DNA of 64,000 bases from Owenia fusiformis (Eukaryota > Annelida > Polychaeta > Sabellida > Oweniidae), in contig CAIIXF020000007.1 of assembly GCA_903813345.2 (NCBI GenBank), positions 10,297,730 through 10,361,729 of the forward strand. Reading direction: 5' to 3'. The stretch's first letter is position 1. Every line of letters starts with the position of its first letter. The notes below the pieces were generated by a model. The model did not search any database. It saw only the letters and a program-made list of their open reading frames with translations, and was not told the origin of the DNA. Made by a program: the position numbers and the translations under genes. Shown piece by piece: positions 12,667 to 24,624 of this stretch.

Positions 12667-14741
12667 TCACCTCAAAAGTATATAATTTTGCATTGTGTCA
12701 GGCACTGGTAACTGCCTTACTGCATTAGGGAGGTAACGTTTACCCATCGATTTCCTAATATTAAACCTACATTGTTCATGTAGAGACCGGGGATTGTCAG
12801 ACAGGGGCAGTAGAAGCTCACATAATTTATTATCCTGAGATATTTCTCTTGGAACTTGGTTATTCTCATTCCTTACCTGGAACTGACCATTGGCTTTTAT
12901 TAACAAATGTAAGCATTCATCGTCATACTCATTATTCAACCCCGAGGCTTGAATACTTGCAGATCGTACTAACGGGGTTCTCCCATTGTAATTCAGGGTT
13001 GTGACGTCTGCATTGTATTCCAGTAATATTTTCATTGTATCAAGATTGCCTTTCATAGCAGCCCAGCTTAAAGGGGTGTCAAGGCCATAATCCAAGGCAT
13101 CTGTGTCTGCTCCATTCAGACATAGGATCTCCACACATGAGACTTTGTCCTTAAATGCTGCCCAGTGTAAAGGGGTATCCTGATTAGCATCACGAATGTT
13201 AACATGGGCCCCACTTGCAAGAAGCAATTCAGTACATACAGGGTCACGTTCTGCTGCATAATGTAGGGGTGCTCTTCCATAGCCATCAATGGCATTAACC
13301 TACAACATGTGAATACAGTGCTTGTTAAATGTAGATTACATTTTACTGATATCTAGTGGATATTTTTTCGAGATCAAATGGTCTGTGAATAAATCCCTTT
13401 GAAGAGGAATGACTTAAAAGATACATGTATGCTTGATACCTCAAATATAAACATCCAGTATCTATTTTCAGCCTATCATTTCAGAGTTTTCCCTTCTGAT
13501 AAAAATCTATAAAGAGTTGGATGTTGAAAAATGAAGACTACAATAAGAACCACTTACTATTTTGCCCTATCTAATGTTATATTTTAATTTAGCAATTTCA
13601 TATCTTTTTCCAGGCCCGTAGCCAGGGGGGGGGGTTTCGCAGGATTCGAGCCCCCCCCCCTGGCCAAAATTTCTTTCAAAATCAAGCAGTTTTCATCATT
13701 TTGAGCACTTCTCAAGTGATTTTAGCCATATTTGGGCCATAATTGTCAAATGTGAACCCCCCCTGGAAATTTTTGAAAACTGAACCCCCCTTGGCAAATC
13801 CTGGCTACGGGCCTGTTCTCTATGTATATATGAATATTCAGAAAATATAAATTGACTTAATACAGCTTACATTGGCACCATTTTCTATGAGTAGCTCCAC
13901 ACAGTAGGCATCACTGACCATTGAAGCACATCCAAGAGGAAGTAGCGTACCATGACAATGATTCACATCAGCTCCAGCCTCAAGTAGATCTTCTATTTTG
14001 TCACCCGAATCTAGAAATAAGACATTCTTTTCTTAAAATGAAAAATATCATTTTCATGACTGCATGAATACTATGTCTTTTGTTTTCATAAATATTACAT
14101 TCAAAATAGGTCTATTTAGTGTATTAGCCAGTTGCTAACCCGAACGCCACTGGGCGTCGTGGACCAATGGTTGTGATTGGCAGGTCAGTTCACAAATTAA
14201 AGGACAAAAAAAGTGTTCACATTGAGACTTGAGAAGTATTTAGATTAGAGAAATGCTCAAATATACAAGTTTTACTGTATATATCAGTGATCTCTAGTAT
14301 TAGGAGCTCTAACCATCAAATGCAACATTTACTTTTTGATTTGAAAACACTATAAATGAAACAAACTCGTATTTTGTGAAAAGGTGATATTTTAATGACA
14401 AAGAAGGTGATTTCCCCAAAAATGAGCCAAAAGTAAGAGATCAAGAACCAATGAATTGGTGAGTATGGTGCCCTTTAAAATGGATATGCGCAGTAGTTCA
14501 GACAATAAGCCAGTTTTCATTTGTATTGTTGATGGATAGACTGACAGACATATGGATGGATGGGTGAGTCCAAAGGCTCACCATGTGAACAAAAACCTGT
14601 GAAGATTGCTGAATATGACAGTGACTTGATAACATTATTGAAGTTATTTTCACCTGTCAAAGATTGCCAATCGCTGATTGTTCGAATAAGTCTCTCTGAT
14701 AAATGGTATGTTTCTTGTGTCTTTGCCATTCTGTGATACAT
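12667..14741 (-). CDS. ASB8: ankyrin repeat and SOCS box protein 8 (ASB8), 3 coding exons
   Basis: Coding exons are 14741-14654, 14010-13871 and 13299-12667 with canonical GT-AG sites (phases 1 and 0), giving 286 residues; human ASB8 has 288. The N-terminus carries the ASB8-typical LSERLIRTI at about residues 14-22. Four ankyrin repeats follow (about 47-175), including DTPLHWAAF and DTPLSWAAMKGNL, which closely match vertebrate ASB8. The last 39 residues are a SOCS box: a BC box beginning SLHEQCRFNIR binds Elongin B/C, and LPVP is the CUL5-box LPxP motif. Known role: substrate receptor of an Elongin-BC/CUL5/RBX2 ubiquitin ligase. I chose the ATG at 14741 because MYHRMAKTQ aligns with the human start region. 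An out-of-frame ATG begins at 14761, at the first base after a likely acceptor. Repeat elements occupy intron 2 and the upstream flank. Confidence 0.95.
13611..13815. mobile_element. CAGGCCCGTAGCC-type MITE in ASB8 intron 2
   Basis: CAGGCCCGTAGCCAGG at 13611-13626 is the reverse complement of CCTGGCTACGGGCCTG at 13800-13815. The interior has poly-G, poly-C and C-rich blocks. Related copies lie at 27246-27390 (degraded) and 32238-32376 (short, opposite orientation). There is no coding frame and no clean target duplication here. Confidence 0.75.
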
Positions 14742-14816
14742 CCCCAACCCTCCTCACCCATCTGAAATATAAAAATCAGAACATTTAAACAGAAGCCTGG
14801 GAACAACAGAGATGAT

Positions 14817-17487
14817 CAGGCCCGTAAGACACTTTTCTCCAAGGGGGGTGCAGTTTTTAGCTTACTAAAGAGAATATAAAATTGTCAATTTTTTTGCCGC
14901 GTAAATCAAATCGCGTAAGTCAGATGGGGGGGGGGGGGGGGCTCAGTTACTCTCTATATTGGTTTGGAATTAACAAATGTAACTTCCAAACGTTCCAATT
15001 GTTTTGTGGGGATCGTGAGGAGTGGTCCACTCCCCCTAGAAAATTTTACACTTTTGAGATGCTATTTGGTGCTTTCTGGGAACTTTCAAAGTGTAAGTTT
15101 CCAAGTAGTACGCCACCACCACGGGAATAAGAGTTGAGTGCATAAAAACTGAGCATTCAGGGGAGTCTGGGGTCCTTCCCCAGGAAAATTTTGAAATTTG
15201 GTTGTATTTGGAGCGAATTTGCAACCATCTGGTACGCCTCTGCGTTATGAGTCAATAAGAAAAATGTATAAATATATATTTTTTTCAAATTCTTTTGGGG
15301 GTGTCAAAGAGGATGAGAGGGTGAAGTGGGGTGAGGTGCCAGTAGGAGAGCAAGGGGTTGTCCCCCAGAAACATTGACCATATCAAGGTGCTATTTGATG
15401 ATGTCTGGGCACTTAAGAAATGTCTGAGACAATACATGAAATTCAGAATATTTTCTTTTGTTTTTTGGGGGATGTGAGGGGTGGCTAACTCTCCTAGAAA
15501 ATTTTACAATTTAAAGATGATATTTCGTGCTTCTGGGCACTTTTAAAGTGTATTAGTCAATAAAAACATTGAAAAACAATCACAATTTTTTTCAAATTTT
15601 GGGGGTGTCAAGGGGGGGGGGTGCCAGAGGGGGAGGTGGGGCTGGGGTGCCAGAGGGGGAGCAAGTGTTTGTCCACCATATCAAAATTTACAATATCAAG
15701 GTGCTATTCGATGAAGTTTGGGCACTTTAAAAGTGTCTGTGCGTAAAAGTGCCTATTTCCCAAGAAAATTTTACAATTTTAAGGTGCTATTTGGTGCTTT
15801 CTGGGCACTTTCAAAGGGGGGTGTTAACTGTTAGGGGGGGGGTCTGCCAGAGGGGGAGGTGGAGTGGGGATGCCAGAGGGCGAGTAAGTGTAAGTCTTCC
15901 AGAATCATTAACTTTATCAAGGAGCTATTTGATGATGTCTGGGCAATTTAAAAGTGTCAACACATAAAACAAATTCAGAACTTTTCCATTGTTTTGTTTG
16001 GGGTGTGAGGGGTGGCCCACTCCCCCTAGAAAATTTTACAATTTTACAACGCTATTTGGTGCTTTCTGGGCACTTTCAAAGTGTATGAGTCAATTAAACA
16101 ATTTGAGAAAATCACAATTTTTTTTTTTTGGGGGGGGGGGGTCAAGGGGGGGACGCCAGAGGGGGGGGGGCGCCAGAAGGGGGGGGGCGCCAGAGGGGGG
16201 CACCAGGGGGGAGGGGGTTATGCAAGTGCAAGATGCAAGAGGGGGAGCAAGTCCCCCAGAAACACTTACTATATCAAGGAGCTATTTGATGATGTCTGGG
16301 CACTTTAAAAGTGTCTGAGACAAAACACTAAAATAAATTTAGAACTTTTCCATTGTTTTGTGGGGGTGTGAGGGTTGGCAAATGCCCCTAGAAAATTTTA
16401 CAATTTTAAGATGCTATTTGGTGCTTTCTGGGTACTTTCAAAGTGTATGAGTCAATGAAAAAAATTACAAAAAAATTTTTTTTCAAAATTTTTTTTCAAA
16501 TTTATTTTTTTGGGGGGGGGGGGTGCCAGAGGGGGAGGTGGGGCTGGGGTGCCAGAGGGGGAGCAAGTGTTTGTCCACCATATCAAAATTTACAATATCA
16601 AGGTGCTATTCGATGAAGTTTGGGCACTTTAAAAGTGTCTGTGCGTAAAAGTGCCTATTTCCCAAGAAAATTTTACAATTTTAAGGTGCTATTTGGTGCT
16701 TTCTGGGCACTTTCAAAGGGGGGTGTTAACTATTAGGGGGGGGGGGGGTCTGCCAGAGGGGGAGGTGGAGTGGGGATGCCAGAGGGCGAGTAAGTGTAAG
16801 TCTTCCAGAATCATTAACTTTATCAAGGAGCTATTTGATGATGTCTGGGCAATTTAAAAGTGTCAACACATAAAACAAATTCAGAACTTTTCCATTGTTT
16901 TGTTTGGGGTGTGAGGGGTGGCCCACTCCCCCTAGAAAATTTTACAATTTTACGACGCTATTTGGTGCTTTCTGGGCACTTTCAAAGTGTATGAGTCAAT
17001 TAAACAATTTGAGAAAATTTGAGAAATTTTTTGGGGGGGGGGGGTCAAGGGGGGGGACGCCAGAGGGGGGGGGGGGGGGCGCCAGAAGGGGGGGGGGGCG
17101 CCAGAGGGGGGGGGGCACCAGGGGGGAGGGGGTTATGCAAGTGCAAGATGCAAGAGGGGGAGCAAGTCCCCCAGAAACACTTACTATATCAAGGAGCTAT
17201 TTGATGATGTCTGGGCACTTTAAAAGTGTCTGAGACAAAACACTAAAATAAATTTAGAACTTTTCCATTGTTTTGTGGGGGTGTGAGGGTTGGCAAATGC
17301 CCCTAGAAAATTTTACAATTTTAAGATGCTATTTGGTGCTTTCTGGGTACTTTCAAAGTGTATGAGTCAATGAAAATAATTACAAAAAAAATTTTTTTCA
17401 AAATTTTTTTTCAAATTTATTTTGGGGGGGTGACAAAGGGGGGTGCGGTCGCACCCATCGCACCCCCCCCCCCATCTGACGGCCCTG
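14817..17487. repeat. G-rich tandem repeat array inside an inverted-repeat element
   Basis: The array is bounded by CAGGCCCGTAAGAC on the left and GACGGCCCTG on the right, imperfect inverted ends, with ATGAT directly outside each (14812-14816, 17488-17492). Inside, a module with 'gtgaggggtggcc', 'ctagaaaattttaca' and 'ttggtgctttctgggcac' recurs near 15005, 15475, 16005, 16370, 16905 and 17285, alternating with 'gatgatgtctgggca'. A ~0.9-kb block is duplicated in tandem: 15617-16514 is repeated by 16515-17430. Poly-G tracts of 8-14 bases separate the modules. Open frames here (glycine/arginine-rich) come from the G tracts and are not supported as genes. Looks like a CAGGCC-type element that grew by tandem duplication. 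Confidence 0.65.
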
Positions 17488-17492
17488 ATGAT

Positions 17493-18507
17493 GTATTCTC
17501 AACCCTCCTTGTGAAGTTCGGAGACTAGGAATGATACATCCAAAACCCTCCTCTCCCACCTTCAATATCACAATGCAGCCTCTTATAATTTAGGGAGTTT
17601 CAGCCATTACAGGGTGTGATGATGTAATGGTTCACCCCTTCAAGTTTCATGCTTCACTTAATTGCATAAGAACTCTGAGTGTTTGAATTTCTATTCATAA
17701 ATGTTGAGTGAAACTTGTTTTATGTATGACCAAAGGTCATTAGATTACTTTGGAAGTTAGAGTTGAGACACTGAAGTAGTAACAGTGAAATGTGCAATAA
17801 GAATGAAGAAATATTAAGTTTGATTTTAGATAAGAAAGTAAAGTTTTATGTATTTATTTATCATGAGGTGTTTAGATACCTTTTAACATCTCTACACAGG
17901 GGAATACCCTATTCCTGAATTCATAGAACCTATCTCTATATAATAAAGATAAACACTTAGGAGGTTCATCTTTACACGGATATGAGGTCATCTATGAATT
18001 CTGGGCCGTATTTCCTCCTCTTAAGCAATGATATTTTTTCAAAAATAACATGTCATAGAAGCATCAAAATACATGAGGTCACACATTTCATTGACAAAAT
18101 CACAAGCAACAGTAAATACTCAATTTAAATATCATTCAAAAATTACTTGGGAGAATTGAAATTATATGAGAAATGAAACAGCTATTTCACAATTGAGATA
18201 CAATATACTACATTTTAGACACTATTCTAGGGGCTTAGGCCTTTGTCTATCAAAAATTAATAAATATATGGCTGAAGGGAGGCATCAAAAGTTCGATTTA
18301 GGTTCAAAAACTAAATAATCTAGTTTTAAGTTTGACGCCCCCCCCCCCTCCCTCCCCCAAAACTAAATACCATGAAAGTTGATCACGGAACAAAATGTGT
18401 TCATGTTGGATCAATACCATCGATACAATGAAATAACTAATTCTCAGGCAGTGAAAACGAGAACCCTTTACTTCTGGTTTGAGAATTTGAAAAACTATTT
18501 CTGAAAA
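17493..18507. other. gene-free spacer
   Basis: No gene seen. A poly-C run lies near 18341-18350. The upstream (5') exons of ASB8, if any, could be in or beyond this region. Confidence 0.4.
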
Positions 18508-18511
18508 TTAA

Positions 18512-19349
18512 AGGCCCCATGTAAAGTTTAAACCACTTTGGCTTATATTGTAGTCTTACCCAATGTTATCAAAGTGTGATATGTGAAACTTTAAACTTTT
18601 TCTTTTAATTTCAAAAAGTGGTTTTTGATAGACTTTTTGTTCCAAAATTTGTGAATTTATTTAAAACCAACTTTTAGAGGTCACTCATATCTTCTAATTA
18701 GCCACAATTCATACCAATGCATAGCATTCATCCTCCCATGTTTTTTGCCGAAAAAATTAAGAAAATCGGTTGATAAACAAGCGAGAAATGAACTTATCAG
18801 TGCATGAAAATGGTTCTGAGATAAATGCATTTCAAAATTTTAGTTCTCATAGAAACCAATGGTACAATGATACCTAAAACATAATTTATTCTTCCTTTTA
18901 ACCTGGTTAGACAATCAACATTGGTTTTTTATGAAAGTCTAGCATATTTAGAAAAGATTGACATCCAAAATTTTTTTTTAATTTTTTTCAAAAAGTTTTT
19001 GTTACCTTAGTGACATCACTAATGTTTCAAAATATTTTTGATATGCTAAAACATTGAAGTGGCCCATTAAATATGGCATTTTATTATTGAAATAGTGTGT
19101 CCTTTGTTCAATCTTTGCATTGGTGTTAAAAAGATAATCTTTTTTGAAATGCATTAAGAAATATTTGATGATTAAGAAATTTCAACTTTTTTTGAAAAAT
19201 GGCGGGAAATTTGAATATTTGAGAAATGAAATGCTCACAACTTCTTTTTCAAAATTCTTTTTTGTTCAAAAATCTCTAAAATCACTTTTTGAGTCCTGAC
19301 AAATAGTAAATGAATGATAAAAAAATATTTTCAAACTTTAGACGGGACT
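18512..19349. mobile_element. TTAA-flanked MITE-like element
   Basis: The left end AGGCCCCATGTAAAGTTTAAA and the right end (AAACTTTAGACGGGACT) are imperfect inverted repeats. TTAA lies directly outside both ends (18508-18511 and 19350-19353), the target site of piggyBac-type and Kolobok-type transposases. The 838-bp AT-rich interior has no transposase frame. Confidence 0.6.
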
Positions 19350-19692
19350 TTAACAACTATCATTGATAGCATATTTATTAAACCATTCGAGGGCAACTGA
19401 GTCAAAATTGCAAAAAAATGAATTGTTGAAATTAGGCGGCCCTAACTAGATTTATCTAGTTTTCGATCTGACATCAAACTGTTGATGCCTCCCCTACAGG
19501 CCCTTAGCCAGTATTTTTCAAGTGGGGTCGACTTTTAGAAAATGTTCATGTAATTTTTTGCCCGTGTGCGCGCAACCACTTCCATTTTCACTTCAAATGT
19601 ATCATGCTTTGATTTTGCCTCTAAAAATGTACGAAGTTGCATAAATAGTTTAAACTCTAGTTTATTATAAATTTTATTCCACCTTATATTTA

Positions 19693-20121
19693 AAGGCCCA
19701 CTTTGCGTATGTTCAACATTTTTGGGCAAAATAGAGACTTATATTTGAATTTCATAGTATGTCCAGCATGTCCAATGTATTGATAAGAACCTTATCTTTC
19801 ATTTGACACCAACAGCAGCTCAAAAGGACCACATCAAAAACTTACAATAAATTATCAAAAAATATTTTTGATCTATCGAGCTTTATATATCAAGTTTTCA
19901 TCTGTAGCCATCTTTTAAATCAAGAGCAGTTTAAAGTATGCACTTTGTTTAACATGGGCGTGCACTACTAATGATCTCTGAAGTTCAAATGCTTTTTCTG
20001 TGAGTTTTTTTTTTTTGGTTTACTATTAAAGCAAATGAAACTTTGTGACATATTTGAGCAAGTGTGTGAGTAACGTGCTACAATAATTCTTTTTTCTTCT
20101 AAATTAAGTATAGTGGGCCTA
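19693..20121. mobile_element. possible TA-flanked MITE
   Basis: AAGGCCCACTTTGCGTA at the left pairs imperfectly with the reverse complement of TTAAGTATAGTGGGCCTA at the right. TA is present on both sides. The ends are short and diverged, so confidence is low. Confidence 0.35.
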
Positions 20122-20508
20122 TAAGTTTATATGCAAAGGTTTACGCATACAGTGCAGCGCGCATGAAATGGTCGTCGAAAGAAGTGAGACCCAACAGAAA
20201 TCTTTTGAAATTAGGCTCTCTCTGGTGCAATCTGAGCATATCTGAGAATGATTTTACTCCATATTTAGAGCCAATCCCGCTTAATAAAGTTCAAGAACTA
20301 TCGAGGAATTCAAAATATATCAGCAAAATCGAATTTCCAAAGAAATCAAGTGGGCACTATTAGAGTATTTCTTCATTATTTACTCTAAAATGACATTTCT
20401 CCTTATTCTCACGACTTTTATACAAAAAATGATGAGATGATATACCAGTGACATAGCTAAGAAGAAAAATCGTCAAGGCGAAAAATATTTCAAAACCTGT
20501 TAACTAGC

Positions 20509-20786
20509 GCCTCGTCTGTCTCATCCAGAAATATGAGCGCAAATTGTCCCTAAGAAATATGAATGAAAACTTATTCTTAAAAAACACCAGTAAAATATGA
20601 ACTTGGTACGATGATGGCAAAAAGAACATGCGTTTACGTGATGGGATTGTGCACAATTGAATCAAAAATTGATGATTAAGATAAAAAATACTAGTAGATA
20701 AAATATACATTTATATATAATAGAGGAATATTTCTCAAAGGATGTTCAAAAGTGATGAGGCAAGCGCCTCGTCTGCCTCATCCTGG
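20509..20786. repeat. pair of ~20-bp direct repeats
   Basis: 'gcgcctcgtctg' followed by 'ctcatcc' occurs at about 20509 and again at about 20765 in the same orientation, 256 bp apart. No coding frame between. Could be the ends of a small insertion or a duplicated fragment. Confidence 0.35.
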
Positions 20787-21006
20787 CTATGCTAGAATCC
20801 ACAATTGGTATAACTTTAGATCAATATTCAACAATCTCTCGTGGAAACAATATCGTTTATTTTTGTTCCTTTTAGCGTTCTTTAAGGTGACTGTTAACTT
20901 AATCGATTTTCAATTTCAAAATTTCACAATCTTGAAATTTTCAAACTCTTCCTGAGAAGTCGTTTTTATTATTTCACATATGCTTGTGCACTGTAATCAT
21001 TACAAA

Positions 21007-22027
21007 CACGCCCGGTGATCGTGAATATGGGACGGAGGGGGGGAGCAGGCAATATCTGCTAGGAAATTCAACAAATCTGGAAGATTTATTTTTTCAAGAA
21101 AAAAGTTTACTATTGAATTGCTAAATGGATAGGCGCACGGTATGGTAGAATATGTTAGGTTTTCTGGGATTTTTTCTGAAACGATACGCATCTAAGGTAT
21201 GAGATCTATTAAAAAAGGCGCAAGGCCATCAACAGGCACAAATCAACGTTTTTGCTATAAATTAAGCAACGATGGTCTGGACGACCTGTAATAAATACTT
21301 GTAAGTGATGTTATCATAACTAAATTAATGCCATTGCTGAATTTATAAAATAAGTTTCCATATGTGAAATAAAAAATAATCGAAAATAATGAATTTGGGA
21401 CGGAGGGGGGGAGGGGACGGAGGGGGGGAGCAATATGTATATAAGACATGATTAGAGATGTTTCGCGACTTTAAGTCCTTTCACTCCAAATGTCCCCATT
21501 TTTCAGTCTCCAGGGGTATATCATCCAGTTTCTTACTAAGTTAATGAGTTCATTTTTCAAATACAAGAATTCGTGTGAAGTTGCTTCACTTTATAGAATT
21601 ATTACTCCCCCCCTCCGTCCCCCCCCCCCCTCTGTCCCATTTTAATTATTTTCGATTATTTTTTATTTTACGTATGGAAACTTATTTTATAAATTCAGCA
21701 ATGACATTAATTTAGTTATGATAACATCACTTACAAGTATTTATTACAGGTCGTGTAGTCCATTGTTGCTTGATTTATAGCAAAAACTTTGACTTTTGCA
21801 CGTTGGTTGCGTTGCGCCTTTTTTAATAGATCTTATATCTTAAAAGAGTATCGGTTGAAAAATAATCCTAGAATACCTAACATATTTTATCATACCGTGC
21901 GCTTATTCAATTTGCAATTAAATCGTAAACTCTGTCTTGAAAAAATAATTTTACCAGATTTGTTGAATTTTCTAGCGGAAATTGCATGCTCCCCCCCTCC
22001 GTCCCATTTTCACGATCACCGGGCGTG
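21007..22027. mobile_element. foldback element with ~420-bp terminal inverted repeats
   Basis: The left arm (21007-~21435) begins CACGCCCGGTGATCGTGAAT and the right arm (~21605-22027) ends with its reverse complement; homology runs almost the full arm length with moderate divergence. ACAAA flanks both ends (21002-21006 and 22028-22032), a 5-bp target duplication. Each arm holds two blocks 'gggacggagggggg' (poly-C form on the right), so the transcript could fold into one long hairpin with a ~170-nt loop. No transposase frame. Arm divergence suggests it is not very recent, or that the arms evolved apart. Confidence 0.75.
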
Positions 22028-22032
22028 ACAAA

Positions 22033-23023
22033 GACATCAAAGAACAACAAAAAACTTTAGTTTGAGAAAAAAAGTGCCGTTTAAAGAATTTGAGAAGATT
22101 TTTTTCTAGGAGTAGCCCGTGAAAAACCGCTGATTCAAAATATCTGAACATTTCAGAAAATATACTTCAAACATATATCAAAAACGAAGGAGCAACGGAA
22201 ATTTGAAAAATTACCCGATAAAAAAATTGGGATCAAAATAAGGAAAAAAGTACACTTCTCAAATTGTTTTTTTCTATTTTTTTTTAATTTGTATGAGAGA
22301 TTTCAAAGTTCTAAAGCTCCTTCCATTTTGGACTACAGTATATATTAAAGGGATGTTTCAGAGAAATTAGAAAAAAAATGTTCAGGGACCTTTGCCGTGC
22401 TACTCTTTTTGTCAATTTTTCTGTCACATTTTCAGAGGACTCAAATTCCCATTCCAAAATGTTTACTGTTTCTATTTGCATTACCACAGTGTGAGTGAGC
22501 CTGGTTATATAAATGATAAGTGGAACTAAAAAATTGAGAGAAAATCCAACCAAAAGACAGTTAATTTTGATGGTCAGATTATACTCAAATGCCATGTGCT
22601 TCCTGGTTTCGTCTATCTTGGATGTTTTGATTAAGTTATAAGTTACCTTAAAAGAGAGAATCAGAGATAGCGAGCAGGCTAAACAAAAAATTGTTTCAAT
22701 TTTAGAATATTTTTGGCTCATGTCATTCCTTGTCATGTCTATTTTCTAAAAATCACAAAAGTGCATACTTTATTCAAGGAAAATGAAAGATTTTTACAAT
22801 AATGTATTATTTTTCTATAAGAATGGTTACCATTCTTATTATTTGGGAGAATTTAAACATTTTTCACCCATTTTCGCACTTTGAATCATTAATAACTTCA
22901 CCAATTTATAACATATTGTGAATCTTTTGGGAGATATTGTTTTGATATTGTAAGGAATAGATTGGTAGGTCAATTATAAATGTTGCTTGTAATTTTGTCA
23001 CCCCCTATAGATCTGATTCTGCC
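22033..23023. repeat. AT-rich region with a diverged relative of the palindromic elements
   Basis: Around 22425-22530 the sequence resembles an arm of the element at 23863-24620: 'gtcacattttcagagg' followed later by 'aaatgataagtggaac' versus 'aaatgatatgtggaac'. The 141-codon open frame on the minus strand (22736-22311) falls in this repeat-like DNA and has no recognisable domain, so I do not call a gene. Confidence 0.4.
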
Positions 23024-23027
23024 TTAA

Positions 23028-23441
23028 GGACAGGGTGCATGTTGGGAAATTTTCTGCATTCCTCAATTGAGTCACATGTTATTTTTCAAACAAAAATAAC
23101 TCCTTCCCCACATTGTCTACATCTTCCAGGTTTGCACAAAGAGTGCACTTATGTGCCTAGAAAAGCCTTGTGAGAAGATTTGTTTTGTAAAATGTATAAA
23201 AAACGAGAAAATTCAGTGAAAAAAAATTCTGAAAATTTTCTGAATTTTTTCACTGAATTTTCTTGTTTTTTATACACTTTATCAAAACATTCTTCTCACA
23301 AGTCTTTTCTAGGCACATAAGAGCACTCTTTGTGCAAACCTGGAAGATATAGACCCTCTGGGGAAGGAGTGATTCTTGTTTGAAAAATAACATGTGACTC
23401 AATTGAGGAATGCAGAAAATTTCCCATCATGCACCCTGACC
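23028..23441. mobile_element. palindromic TTAA element A
   Basis: Nearly perfect inverted repeat over its whole 414 bp. The left end GGACAGGGTGCATGTTGGG mirrors the right end CCCATCATGCACCCTGACC. TTAA lies on both sides (23024-23027, 23442-23445). No coding capacity. Confidence 0.75.
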
Positions 23442-23445
23442 TTAA

Positions 23446-23858
23446 GGACAGGGTGCATGTTGGGAAATTTTCTGCATTCCTCAATTGAGTCACATGTTAT
23501 TTTCAAACATGAATAACTCCTTCCCAAATTTGTCTACATCTTCTAAGTTTGCACAAAGAGTGCACTTCTGTGCCTAGAAAAGCCTTGTGAGAAGGTTTGT
23601 TTTGTAAAATGTATAAAAAATGAGAAAATTCAGTGAAAAAAATTTCTGAAAATTTTCTGATTTTTTTCACTGAATTTTCTTGTTTTTTATACACTTTATC
23701 AAAACATTCTTCTCACAAGTCTTTTCTAGGCACAGAAGTGCACTCTTTGTGCAAAACTGGAAGATATAGACAATGAAGGGAAGGAGTGATTCTTGTTTGA
23801 AAAATAACATGTGACTCAATTGAGGAATGCAGAAAATTTCCCATCATGCACCCTGACC
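23446..23858. mobile_element. palindromic TTAA element B
   Basis: Second, near-identical copy of element A in tandem, sharing the TTAA at 23442-23445 and ending at the TTAA at 23859-23862. Few differences from A, so the two are recent relatives, either by insertion into the TTAA or by tandem duplication. Confidence 0.75.
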
Positions 23859-23862
23859 TTAA

Positions 23863-24620
23863 GGTCTCATGGAAGTTAACAGGAAATGACAAAACAAAAA
23901 ATGACAAAGCCATGCTGGATTTTGAAATTTTTTTGAACCAAGATAACAGAGTTCTCTTTGGACCTCCAGTCAGTTTAACTAGTTCCACATATCATTTACA
24001 TGACCGGGAACACAATTGAAATGGTCAGAATGACCATAGAACATGATAGAATAACCTTTTCAGCCCTCTGAAAATGTGACTAAAAAATAGCTAAGAGTCG
24101 GTGCTCAGGAAAGGTCACTGAACAGAATCTTTTGAATTTTTCAGAAAATGTGCCCAATATATTGGTCTAAATGATACAATTTAAAAAAATTTGATATCAT
24201 TCTTAGAAAAAGACAAAAATGAAAAAAACTGAATTGAAAATCGATCTATTTTCCTTTTTACTCCAGCCATTATTGTTTCAGACGATTTTTAAAAATTTCA
24301 AAGATTGTATCATTTAGAGCAATATATTGGGCACATTTTCTGAAAAAATCAAAAGATTCTGTTCAGTGACCTCTCCTGAGCACCGACTCTTAGCTATTTT
24401 TCAGTCACATTTTCAGAGGGCTAAAAAGGTTATTTTATCATGTTTATGGTCATTCTGACCATTTCAATTGTGTTCCCGGTCATGTAAATGATATGTGGAA
24501 CTAGTTAAACTGACTGGAGGTCCAAAGAGAACTCTGTTATCTTGGTTCAAAAAATTTTCAAAATCCAGCATGGCTTTGTCATTTTTTGTTTTGTCATTTC
24601 CTGTTAACTTCCATGAGACC
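23863..24620. mobile_element. palindromic TTAA element C (different family)
   Basis: 758-bp palindrome: GGTCTCATGGAAGTTAAC at the left mirrors GTTAACTTCCATGAGACC at the right, and the arms pair for about 330 bp each around a centre near 24240. TTAA flanks (23859-23862 and 24621-24624). Its body is unrelated to A and B except for the GG-C start after TTAA. Confidence 0.75.
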
Positions 24621-24624
24621 TTAA

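Noticed and set aside
15749-17233. Gly/Arg-rich open frames in the G-rich array
   Set aside because: They arise from poly-G tracts in tandem repeats, differ in frame between copies, and lack conserved protein features.
22311-22736. 141-codon open frame on the minus strand with hydrophobic stretches
   Set aside because: It lies in repeat-like DNA related to the nearby palindromic element and has no recognisable domain or splice context.
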